A stretch of DNA of 10,474 bases from an uncultured Senegalimassilia sp. (GTDB lineage: Bacteria > Actinomycetota > Coriobacteriia > Coriobacteriales > Eggerthellaceae): positions 1 through 10,474 of the forward strand of contig NZ_CAKTYH010000071.1 in the NCBI RefSeq assembly GCF_934632265.1, given 5' to 3'. The position numbers and the translations under genes are program-made. A model generated the notes under the pieces. The model had not been told where the DNA came from, made no database searches, and was given only the letters and a program-made list of their open reading frames with translations. Of this stretch, positions 1-6,728 are shown piece by piece; position 1 is the stretch's first letter; every line of letters begins with the position of its first letter.

Positions 1-2621
1 GCGGGTTCTCGCTCATCACCATGAACACGCGCCTGACCGACGCCGAGAAGCAGGCGCGCCTGCTCGACCTGCAGCGATCCCGTGCCATGACTATCGCCTA
101 CACGGTCGACATGGCGAACGCGGGACACCTGCTCCAAACCGTGGCCGACGAGGCTACCGGCACCGCCGAGACGGCTGCGCACGGTCGCGGCCATGCGCAG
201 CGCACGGCCTTCGCCGCCCGCACCAACATCGCCACCGCCGAGGCCCGCACCACCCGCGCGCTCGGCCGCGCGGGTCATGGCCGCCAGGCGGCGGCGCGCC
301 GTCGCGAGGACGTTGCGCGCCAGGACGCCGTGGAAAGCGTCATCCATTTCGCCGAACGCGGCGCGCACGTGTTCGACCACGGCGCCGTGGCGGTGGTCAT
401 GTTCACCTCCGGCACCACCGGCCGTTCGAAGGCCGTGCCCCTGACCTGGGACAACCTGTGCGGCTCGGCAGCGGTTTCGAACGCCGCGCTCAACCGCCGC
501 GGCGAGGGCCTGTGGCAGGCGGCGCTGCCCCTGTACCACGTGGGCGGCCTGCAGATGGTGGTGCGCAGCTTCCTGAACGCGAACCCGTTCATCCTCTACG
601 AGCGCTTCGACGCCCGCCGCGTGCTGGCCGACGCCGCCCGTCGTGGCGCCACCCATATCTCGGTGGTCGACAAGATGCTGCAGGACATGCTGGCGGCGCC
701 GAACGCCGATCAGCTGCGCCGCTACGTGTGCATCCTGCTGGGCGGGGGCCCGTTGAACGCGCAGACGCTCGGCAGCGCCCTGGCCGCGCGTGCCCGCGTG
801 TACGCCAGCTACGGCATGACCGAGACGTCCAGCAACATCGCGAACTCCCTGGTGCTGCCCGGTTTCACGGGCGGCATGCAGCTGCTTCCCGGCTATGAGG
901 CGCGCATCGTGGACGCCGGCCCCGACGGGTTCGGCCGCCTTGCCGTGCGCGGCCCCGGGCTGTTCTCCGGCTACCTGAACGCGCGGGCCGCCTACACGGC
1001 CGACGGGTTCTTCCTCACCGGCGACACGGCGGCCATCGCGCCCGACGGCAAGCTGTACGTGAAGGAGCGCACCGACGACATGTTCATCTCGGGCGGGGAG
1101 AACGTCTACCCCGCCGAGATCCGCGAGAAGCTGCTGCGCGTGCCCGGCGTGGCCGACGCGTACATCTTCGGCGCGCCCGACGAGAAGTGGGGCCGCCGCC
1201 CGGTCGGCTTCATCGAGCGCGATGCGGCGTACGACCTGCCCAGGCCCCTGTCGGCCTCCGTCGGCACGAGCGTCGCGGGGCAGCGCGGCCGCACCGTTTC
1301 CGACCGAATATTCGCCCAGGAGGCGGCGCGCAGCGTGGCGTCCCAGCTGTCGCGCGTGTACCAGCCCAAGCACCTGTTCGTGCTGGATTCCTTCCCGCGC
1401 ACGGGCATCGGCAAGGTGGACCGCTCTGCCCTGCGCAAGCTCTACGAGCAGCGCATCGAGGTCAAGCGCGTGAACCTGTACCGTATCCGCCTGCCGTTCC
1501 GCAAGCCCTTCGCCACGGCGAAGGGGACGCTGTCGTTCCGCGAATCGCTGCTGGTGGAGGTGGTCGACCACGCCGGTCGCACGGGCCTGGGCGAGTGCGC
1601 GGCCTTCCCCACCGACTGGTATCTGCCGGAAACGCTCGACCAGGACCTGCGCATCCTGCAGGAGCAGCTCATCCCCCTGGTGCTGAACACGGTGTTCCTG
1701 CACCCCTCCGAGGCCGACGGCCTGCTGGCGGCGTGCCCGGGCGCCGATGCGCTGCCCATGGCGCGCGGGGCCATCGAGCCGGCGCTGTGGGACCTGTACG
1801 GCAAGATCGTCGGCCAGCCGCTGTGGAGGCTCATCGGCGGGCAGGTGCCTGAAGATGACCTGCCCGCATCGACGTCGGCGGGGGCTGCCGTGCCCGTGGG
1901 ATCGGTCTCCGACACGCTGGCGGCCGTGCAGCGTTGCGTGGACGACGGGTACACGCGCGTGAAGCTGAAGGTGACGCCGGGTACGGCGCCGTTTTGCGTG
2001 CAGGCGGTGCGCGAGGCGTTCCCCGACCTGGTCATATCGCTGGACGCGAACCAAAGCTTCACCGAGCGCGACCTTGACGTGCTGCGCGGCCTCGACGCGC
2101 TGGGCATCGCCTGGATCGAGGAGCCCCTCGACCCGCGCCGCCCGCCTGCCAACGGCCCGCACGATCTGTTCGCGCGCCTGGCCCAGCTGCAGCGCCGCAT
2201 CCAAACGCCGGTGTGCCTGGACGAGTCCATCTTCACCGCAAGCGATCTGGCGAAGGCGCTCAAGCACCAGGAGCTGAAGTGCTACGCGCTCAAGATCGGG
2301 AAATTCGGCGGCATCCAGCCTGCGCTGCAGTTCGTCCGCATGGCCAACGCGCGCGGCATGAGCGTGTGGATGGGCGGCATGTACGACACCGGCATCTCGC
2401 GGCGCATGCACGCGGCGTTCCAGATGCTGCCCGGCGTGGTCGACGCGGGCGACATCGGCGCCACCTCGCGTTACTTCGACGTCGATGTCACCGACCCCCC
2501 GTACACGGTGGAGCGCGGGACGGTCACGCTCGAGCGCCGAGGCCACGAGCGCGGCCTGGGCTGCGTGCTCGATCGCCCGGCTTTGTCGCGCGTGCTCATC
2601 GATCAGCAGACCTACGAATAG
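1..2621 (+). CDS. menE-menC: MenE-MenC fusion: o-succinylbenzoate-CoA ligase / o-succinylbenzoate synthase (5'-truncated by window)
   Basis: One uninterrupted frame (first full codon at 3, stop TAG 2619-2621) carries two menaquinone enzymes that act in sequence. MenC dehydrates SHCHC to o-succinylbenzoate; MenE activates it with ATP and CoA. Residues below are counted from the Met at 21, which is internal: the codons before it (GFSLIT) continue into the conserved LNTRLT-like stretch of MenE, so roughly the first 90 residues lie upstream. MenE signatures are the P-loop FTSGTTGRSK (128-137), YGMTET (264-269), TGD (333-335), SGGENVYPAEI (357-367) and the adenylation lysine in PRTGIGK (K465). MenC starts near 484 and has the enolase-superfamily KLK pair (K648, K650), metal ligands D675, E700/E701 and D734, and second-side K758 in ALKIGKFGG. 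It ends with DIGATSRYF, typical of the NAAAR/OSBS-like MenC subgroup, so promiscuous N-acylamino-acid racemase activity is possible. An Ala/Arg/His-rich insertion occupies about 44-104. Identity is strong; the fusion is seen directly. Confidence 0.93.
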   Translation, partial: GFSLITMNTRLTDAEKQARLLDLQRSRAMTIAYTVDMANAGHLLQTVADEATGTAETAAHGRGHAQRTAFAARTNIATAEARTTRALGRAGHGRQAAARRREDVARQDAVESVIHFAERGAHVFDHGAVAVVMFTSGTTGRSKAVPLTWDNLCGSAAVSNAALNRRGEGLWQAALPLYHVGGLQMVVRSFLNANPFILYERFDARRVLADAARRGATHISVVDKMLQDMLAAPNADQLRRYVCILLGGGPLNAQTLGSALAARARVYASYGMTETSSNIANSLVLPGFTGGMQLLPGYEARIVDAGPDGFGRLAVRGPGLFSGYLNARAAYTADGFFLTGDTAAIAPDGKLYVKERTDDMFISGGENVYPAEIREKLLRVPGVADAYIFGAPDEKWGRRPVGFIERDAAYDLPRPLSASVGTSVAGQRGRTVSDRIFAQEAARSVASQLSRVYQPKHLFVLDSFPRTGIGKVDRSALRKLYEQRIEVKRVNLYRIRLPFRKPFATAKGTLSFRESLLVEVVDHAGRTGLGECAAFPTDWYLPETLDQDLRILQEQLIPLVLNTVFLHPSEADGLLAACPGADALPMARGAIEPALWDLYGKIVGQPLWRLIGGQVPEDDLPASTSAGAAVPVGSVSDTLAAVQRCVDDGYTRVKLKVTPGTAPFCVQAVREAFPDLVISLDANQSFTERDLDVLRGLDALGIAWIEEPLDPRRPPANGPHDLFARLAQLQRRIQTPVCLDESIFTASDLAKALKHQELKCYALKIGKFGGIQPALQFVRMANARGMSVWMGGMYDTGISRRMHAAFQMLPGVVDAGDIGATSRYFDVDVTDPPYTVERGTVTLERRGHERGLGCVLDRPALSRVLIDQQTYE
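1458..1472 (+). promoter_or_regulatory. Possible internal ribosome binding site and GTG start for free MenC
   Basis: Inside the MenE-MenC frame, GAGG at 1458-1461 lies 8 bases before an in-frame GTG at 1470-1472 (V484). The residues from there (VNLYRIRLPFRKPF) match where free-standing MenC proteins normally begin. A second, shorter product starting here is therefore conceivable. The match is short and could be chance in GC-rich coding DNA. Confidence 0.25.
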
Positions 2622-2647
2622 CGGGCGCCGCTTCCGGGCGGCGTCCT

Positions 2648-2686
2648 GGCGGCCCGAGGCATCGTCTCCTTCGGGCCGCCGCTTTT
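2648..2686 (+). terminator. Terminator-like hairpin after menE-menC
   Basis: GGCGGCCCGA (2648-2657) and TCGGGCCGCC (2671-2680) form a perfect 10-base-pair stem with a 13-base loop. TTTT follows at 2683-2686, after a GC. It lies 27 bases after the menE-menC stop, as expected for a factor-independent terminator. The T run is short, so termination may be partial. Confidence 0.6.
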
Positions 2687-2780
2687 GCGCCCCATCGGCC
2701 AACTGGGCCGTTGGGGCGTCGTCTCGCCCGGGCCGTGCGACTTCGGCGCCCGTCGTCGCTCCCTCGGGCCGCCGTCTTCT
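2660..2780 (+). repeat. Three imperfect GC-rich repeat units
   Basis: Three related stretches follow one another: about 2660-2690 (ATCGTCTCCTTCGGGCCGCC, then GCTTTT), about 2717-2750 (GTCGTCTCGCCCGGGCCG, then TGCGACTT) and about 2751-2780 (GTCGTCGCTCCCTCGGGCCG, then CCGTCTTCT). They share a TCGTC...CGGGCCG core followed by a pyrimidine-rich tail. The first copy contains the 3' arm of the terminator-like hairpin. The similarity was judged by eye and the units are not exact. With the AT-rich region that follows, this accounts for the 299-base gap. Confidence 0.4.
2689..2717. repeat. Second strong hairpin in the menE-menC / antiporter gap
   Basis: GCCCCATCGGCC (2689-2700) pairs with GGCCGTTGGGGC (2706-2717) around a 5-base loop, with a single T-T mismatch. 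No T run follows, so it is not a classic terminator by itself. It may reinforce the adjacent hairpin, act as an RNA 3' end stabiliser, or be part of the repeated GC-rich sequence in this gap. Confidence 0.5.
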
Positions 2781-2859
2781 CGATGTATGGCGTCTTTCAA
2801 AACCGCGCATACACCTTAGGCATTATTCATTTGCATCGGAAAATATCCTATACGAATCC

Positions 2860-2886
2860 TTTACAGAGCCTCGTGTGGGGTATAGT
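2860..2886 (+). promoter_or_regulatory. Candidate promoter of the antiporter-xpt-permease operon
   Basis: In an AT-rich island (about 2795-2900) within GC-rich DNA, TTTACA (2860-2865) and TATAGT (2881-2886) resemble -35 and -10 boxes. The 15-base spacer is shorter than the usual 17. A start near 2893 would leave a leader of about 28 bases before the ATG at 2921. The box matches are good, the spacing is not ideal. Confidence 0.4.
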
Positions 2887-2920
2887 GGTGAGAACTATTT
2901 GCTCTGACGAGGAGGGTTCG

Positions 2921-4441
2921 ATGAACAACGCTAACGAAGCGGCAGGCGCTTCTATGGCCGCTTCCGGCACGGTGGCAACCGCATCCGGCGCGCTGCATGA
3001 TTTGGAACATCACGGCAAGCTGGGCATTTTCCGTCTAGTAGCGTCGGTCATCACGCTGATCCTCGGCGCCGGCGTGTTCACGCTGTCCGGCGACCAGGCC
3101 GCCCATGGCGCCAGCGGCGCCGCCATCCTCACGGCCTGGGGTATCTCGGCCGTGGGCGTGCTGTGCCTGGTCATGACGTTTTTCGCCCTGTCGCGCCTTA
3201 AGCCCCAGCTCAAGGGCGGCATCTACAGCTACGCCGCCGCCGGCTTCGGCGATTTCCTGGGCTTCAACAGCGCGTGGGGCTACTGGATCTCCGCCATCCT
3301 GTGCACCGTCAGCTTCTCCGCGCTTTTGTGCGGCGCCCTGTCGTATTTCTTCCCCGTCTTCGGCACGGGCAACAACCTGGCCTCCGTTATCGTGGCAAGC
3401 TGCATCATCTGGTTCTACGCGTTCCTGGTCAGCCGCGGCGTGAAAGAAGCGGCGGGCGTCAACCTGATCATCACCATCAGCAAGTTCGTCCCCATCTTCG
3501 TCGCGCTCACCGCCATCATCTTCTTCCAGAAGTTCGACGTGAACATCTTCATGGAGAACATGGCGCACGGCTCGGTGGAGGGCCTGTCGTTCTTCGAGCA
3601 GGTCAGCGGCACCATGATGGTCACCATCTGGGTGTTCCTCGGCATCGAGGGCGCCGTGGCCATCTCCGGCCGCGCCAAGAAGGACAGCGACGTGGGCAAG
3701 GCCACCGTCATCGCCTTCATCTGCGTGCTCACCATCTATCTGCTGGTCTCCACCTTGTCCATGGGCGTCATGCCGCTCTCCGAGCTGTCCGAGCTGCCCA
3801 ACCCGGCGCTCGCCGGCGTCATGGAGCGCGCGGTTGGCCCGTGGGGCGCCACGCTCATCAACGGCGGCGTGGTGCTGTCCCTGGTCGGCGCCATGCTCGG
3901 CTACACCGTGCTTTCCGCCGAGTGCCCCTACGAGGCGGCGGCCCAGGGCGGCTTCGTGAAATCGTTCGCCCGCGTGAACAAGAAGGGCGCGCCCATCGTC
4001 ACGCTGGTGGTCACGAACCTGATCATCGAGGTGTTCCTCGTCATCATGCTGTTCTCCGAGAGCACGTACCAGTTCTTCTACGCGCTGTCCGCCGGCATGA
4101 TCTTGCTGCCGTACCTGCTTTCGGCCGCGTACTTCGCGAAGGTCGCCTTCACCGAGGCGGATTCCTTCAAGGGCAAGCTGGGCGTTCCCGTGCCCGTTTG
4201 GCGCATCTTCGCCGTTTTGGGCGTCATCTACAGCGTGTTCCTTGCGTGGGCAAGCGGCGCCGTGGGCGTCACGCTCATGTCTATCCTGTATGCTCCTGGC
4301 ATCTTGGTATATATCAAGGGCAAGAAGGAGCGTAACCAGCCGTTCTTGGACAACACGCTCGATCGCGTGGTCGCCGCCGTCATCCTTATCGCGGCCATCG
4401 TGTCGATCGGCCTGCTGGTCACGGGAACGGTTTCCATTTAA
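2921..4441 (+). CDS. APC-superfamily basic amino acid antiporter (ArcD/APA-like, arginine/ornithine type)
   Basis: A 506-residue integral membrane protein of the amino acid-polyamine-organocation superfamily. The sequence most resembles arginine:ornithine (ArcD-type) and lysine/polyamine exchangers of the APA family. About 12 hydrophobic segments follow a polar, Ala-rich N-terminus of about 35 residues. The first segment holds LGAGVFTLSGDQ (about 48-59), the counterpart of the APC substrate-backbone motif. KGGIYSYAAAGFGDFLGFNSAWGYW spans about 98-122 and WVFLGIEGAVAISGRAKK (about 237-254) matches the conserved sixth-helix region. The ATG at 2921 has a strong AGGAGG at 2910-2915, five bases upstream. 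The open frame extends much further upstream, but that part overlaps menC and has no transporter features. xpt starts 44 bases downstream without an intervening terminator, which suggests co-transcription. The family is secure. The substrate is inferred: arginine/ornithine is most likely, but no arginine deiminase genes are visible here to confirm it. Confidence 0.85.
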   Translation: MNNANEAAGASMAASGTVATASGALHDLEHHGKLGIFRLVASVITLILGAGVFTLSGDQAAHGASGAAILTAWGISAVGVLCLVMTFFALSRLKPQLKGGIYSYAAAGFGDFLGFNSAWGYWISAILCTVSFSALLCGALSYFFPVFGTGNNLASVIVASCIIWFYAFLVSRGVKEAAGVNLIITISKFVPIFVALTAIIFFQKFDVNIFMENMAHGSVEGLSFFEQVSGTMMVTIWVFLGIEGAVAISGRAKKDSDVGKATVIAFICVLTIYLLVSTLSMGVMPLSELSELPNPALAGVMERAVGPWGATLINGGVVLSLVGAMLGYTVLSAECPYEAAAQGGFVKSFARVNKKGAPIVTLVVTNLIIEVFLVIMLFSESTYQFFYALSAGMILLPYLLSAAYFAKVAFTEADSFKGKLGVPVPVWRIFAVLGVIYSVFLAWASGAVGVTLMSILYAPGILVYIKGKKERNQPFLDNTLDRVVAAVILIAAIVSIGLLVTGTVSI

Positions 4442-4485
4442 CGCGAACCGCATGGCATAGGTAGGAATCGGAAGAGGGACTAGAA

Positions 4486-5064
4486 GTGGAACTGCTTGAA
4501 GAGCGCATCAGGCGCGACGGTGTGGTGAAGTCGGAAGGCGTTCTGAAGGTGGACGGCTTTCTGAACCACCAGATGGACATCAACCTGTTCAACGAGATGG
4601 GCAAGGAGCTCAAGCGCCTGTTCGCCGACGCGCCCATCAACAAGATCCTCACTATCGAGGCGTCGGGCATCGGCATCGCCGCCGTGGTGGCGCAGCACTT
4701 CGACGTGCCGGTGGTGTTCGCGAAGAAAAGCCAGTCCATCAACCTTGACGGCGACGTGTACTCCACGAAGATTCAGTCGTTCACGCATCAGCGCATCTAC
4801 GACGTCATCGTGTCGAAGAAGTTCCTGAGCGCCGACGACCACGTCCTGCTCATCGACGACTTCCTGGCCAACGGCTGCGCCCTGAACGGCCTTATCGACC
4901 TGGTCGAGGATGCGGGCGCCACGGTCGAGGGCATCGGCATCGCCGTGGAGAAGGGCTTCCAGCCCGGCGGCGACGACCTGCGCCGTCGCGGCTATCACTT
5001 GGAGTCGCTGGCCATCGTGCAGTCCATGAACCCCGAAACCGGTGAGATCGAATTCCGTCGATGA
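4486..5064 (+). CDS. xpt: Xanthine phosphoribosyltransferase
   Basis: A 192-residue cytoplasmic type I phosphoribosyltransferase that converts xanthine plus PRPP to XMP, feeding guanine nucleotide synthesis. The length matches Bacillus Xpt (about 194). Matches to that family as I remember it include [14 protein letters not shown] (18-31), LTIEASGIG (55-63), VPVVFAKK (74-81), the PRPP-binding [12 protein letters not shown] (119-130) and [13 protein letters not shown] (149-161). The start is GTG at 4486, with AGAGGG at 4473-4478 seven bases upstream; the family N-terminus (MELLEERI) begins exactly there. The stop overlaps the ATG of the permease by four bases (ATGA, 5061-5064), implying translational coupling. 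No purine riboswitch is visible in the 44-base leader, so any control probably acts upstream of the antiporter gene or elsewhere. Confidence 0.95.
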   Translation: MELLEERIRRDGVVKSEGVLKVDGFLNHQMDINLFNEMGKELKRLFADAPINKILTIEASGIGIAAVVAQHFDVPVVFAKKSQSINLDGDVYSTKIQSFTHQRIYDVIVSKKFLSADDHVLLIDDFLANGCALNGLIDLVEDAGATVEGIGIAVEKGFQPGGDDLRRRGYHLESLAIVQSMNPETGEIEFRR

Positions 5065-6452
5065 ACCTGCATATGAAGCCCTTCGATCACGACGAGCTGC
5101 TCAAGCTTGACGGTGACGTCCCGTTCGTTCGTTCGGTGCCGTACGGTATCCAGCATATCCTGGCCATGTTCGTGGCCAACCTGGCGCCCATCATGATCAT
5201 CGCCGGCGCCGCCGGCCTTGACGATGTCTCCACCGGAGGCATGATCCAGGCCGCCATGCTGGTTGCCGGCATCGGCACGCTCATTCAGCTCTTCCCCATC
5301 GGCCGCCTGGGCAGCGGCCTGCCCATCGTCATGGGCATCAGCTTCACCTTCGTCACCGTGCTCGCGGGCGTGGTGGCAACCTACGGCATGGGCGCGGCCA
5401 TGGGCGCCATCATCGTGGGCGGCTGCATCGAGGGCGTGCTGGGCCTGTTCGCGCGGTATTGGCGCAAGCTCATCACCCCCATCGTCGCCGCCGTGGTGGT
5501 CACCTCCATCGGCTTCTCGCTGCTTTCCGTGGGCGCCACGTCGTTCGGCGGCGGCAGCGGCGCGGCCGATTTCGGCAGCCCGCGCAACCTGCTGCTCGGC
5601 ACGGTGTCCCTGGTCGCCTGCCTGGCGTTCCAATGCCTGGTGAAGGGCAAGCAGAAGCACTTGTCCGTGCTGTTCGGCCTGGTTGTGGGCTATATCGTGG
5701 CCATTCCCCTGGGCGCCGTCGACTTCAGCTCGTTCTCCGATATCAAGCTGTTCGCCGCACCGTCCATCATGCCGTTCACGCCCGAGTTCGACTTGGGCGC
5801 CATCATCTCGGTCACCCTCATCTTCCTGGTGTCGGCTACTGAAACGCTCGGCGACACCACCGCCGTGTGCCAGACGGGCCTGAACCGCAACGTCACCGAC
5901 AAGGAGCTCTCCGGCTCCATCGCCGCCGACGGCTTCGTCTCCGCGGTGTCCGGCTGCTTCGGCTGCATGCCCATCACGTCGTTCTCGCAGAACGTCGGCC
6001 TGGTGGCCATGACGAAGGTGGTCAACCGCAAGGCCATCGCCACGGGCGCGTGCATCATGATCCTGGCGGCGTTCTGTCCCGTGATCAGCGCGCTGTTCAG
6101 CAGCCTGCCCGAGCCCGTTTTGGGCGGCTGCACCATCATGATGTTCGGCAACATCATCGTGGCGGGCTTCCAGATGATCGCCTCCGCGGGCTTCTCGCAG
6201 CGCAACATCGTCATCGCGGCGCTGTCGCTGGCCATCGGCGTGGGCTTCACCCAGGTGGCGGAGATCTTCTCGTGCTTCCCCGAGCTGGTGCAGAGCGTGT
6301 TCGCGCAGAACTGCGTGGCCGTGGTGTTCCTGGTTGCCGTCGTGGCCAACCTGGTGCTGCCCCGGGACATGGAGGTCAAGGCCGCGGGCTCCGATAGTCC
6401 GGCGGGCCCTGCCGCCGATGCGGACGCGAAGGCTGGCGAACCGGCTGCATAG
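5061..6452 (+). CDS. NCS2-family xanthine/uracil permease (probable xanthine permease)
   Basis: A 463-residue membrane transporter of the nucleobase-cation symporter 2 (nucleobase-ascorbate) family, expected to import a nucleobase with protons. Visible marks are QH in the first helix (31-32), ATETLGD (259-265) containing the conserved substrate-binding glutamate E261, and the family signature [10 protein letters not shown] (310-319), which fits [QEP]-N-x-G-x4-T-[RKG]. About 14 hydrophobic segments are expected; the last ends near 433 and a soluble Ala/Pro/Asp-rich tail of about 27 residues follows. The ATG at 5061 overlaps the xpt stop. Xanthine is the likely substrate because the gene is coupled to xpt; the PbuX-like pairing of xpt and permease is well known. 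Uracil or other purines cannot be excluded from sequence alone. No clear T-tailed terminator follows. Confidence 0.9.
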   Translation: MNLHMKPFDHDELLKLDGDVPFVRSVPYGIQHILAMFVANLAPIMIIAGAAGLDDVSTGGMIQAAMLVAGIGTLIQLFPIGRLGSGLPIVMGISFTFVTVLAGVVATYGMGAAMGAIIVGGCIEGVLGLFARYWRKLITPIVAAVVVTSIGFSLLSVGATSFGGGSGAADFGSPRNLLLGTVSLVACLAFQCLVKGKQKHLSVLFGLVVGYIVAIPLGAVDFSSFSDIKLFAAPSIMPFTPEFDLGAIISVTLIFLVSATETLGDTTAVCQTGLNRNVTDKELSGSIAADGFVSAVSGCFGCMPITSFSQNVGLVAMTKVVNRKAIATGACIMILAAFCPVISALFSSLPEPVLGGCTIMMFGNIIVAGFQMIASAGFSQRNIVIAALSLAIGVGFTQVAEIFSCFPELVQSVFAQNCVAVVFLVAVVANLVLPRDMEVKAAGSDSPAGPAADADAKAGEPAA

Positions 6453-6647
6453 CGGCCCTTTGCTCGGCGCTGCTGCGCAAGGCGGCCGCTTCCGATGCCG
6501 TGCTCGCTTCGACATCGGCTCGATCAAGGCCGCGGCTTCCGAAAAGTAACGGTTCCGTAAAACGTGCCCTAACTTTTGGATATAGCGTAAAGGAACCCCG
6601 TGCGTGCGGATTCGCATGCCACAATAGAAGAGCTACGTGATTAGCAG
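6453..6647. other. Gene-free spacer with AT-rich putative promoter zone
   Basis: The spacer after the permease holds a GC-rich half with short inverted repeats, such as CCGATG/CATCGG at 6492-6497 and 6513-6518, without a T run. An AT-rich half (about 6540-6640) follows, probably containing the promoter for the downstream CorC-type gene. CACAAT at 6620-6625 is a possible -10 box, but no convincing -35 sits at the right distance, so I do not assign a promoter precisely. GGTTCC (6551-6556) and GGAACC (6592-6597) are an additional widely spaced inverted pair. I see no gene here. Confidence 0.3.
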
Positions 6648-6693
6648 GCCGTCGGTTTACCGGCGGCTCGGAGGCGGGCCGGGTGCCCGCCTC
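6648..6693 (+). promoter_or_regulatory. Two tandem hairpins in the leader of the CorC-type gene
   Basis: Hairpin 1: GCCGTCGG (6648-6655) pairs with CCGGCGGC (6660-6667), one pair being G-U, around a TTTA loop. Hairpin 2: GAGGCGGGC (6671-6679) pairs perfectly with GCCCGCCTC (6685-6693) around CGGGT. They are separated by three bases. The second ends 19 bases before the AAGGAG at 6713-6718. This could be a structured 5' leader or, less likely, a terminator for upstream RNA, since only TTCGAT follows. It does not resemble the Mg2+ M-box or the yybP-ykoY riboswitch by eye. Confidence 0.4.
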
Positions 6694-6728
6694 TTCGATA
6701 TGTACCCGATATAAGGAGACCCGCTTTT

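Noticed and set aside
21..23. ATG at 21 as the start of menE-menC
   Set aside because: The codons before it are open and match the conserved region preceding the LNTRLT-like stretch. Starting here would delete about 90 residues of the MenE N-terminus.
2213..2920. Upstream extension of the antiporter frame to an ATG at 2213 (742-residue protein)
   Set aside because: The extra part overlaps menC on the same strand in another frame and is Arg/His/Ala-rich, typical of an out-of-frame reading of GC-rich coding DNA. A strong ribosome binding site and the family N-terminus fix the start at 2921.
4442..4485. Purine riboswitch upstream of xpt
   Set aside because: The 44-base leader is too short, and neither it nor 2795-2920 shows the conserved purine riboswitch core.
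4995..6617. Long minus-strand open frame (540 residues) opposite the permease, with similar ones opposite the antiporter and the CorC-type gene
   Set aside because: They are rich in His, Asp, Gly, Gln and Arg with no recognisable domain, and mirror real genes with clear families. They are shadows caused by high GC third positions.
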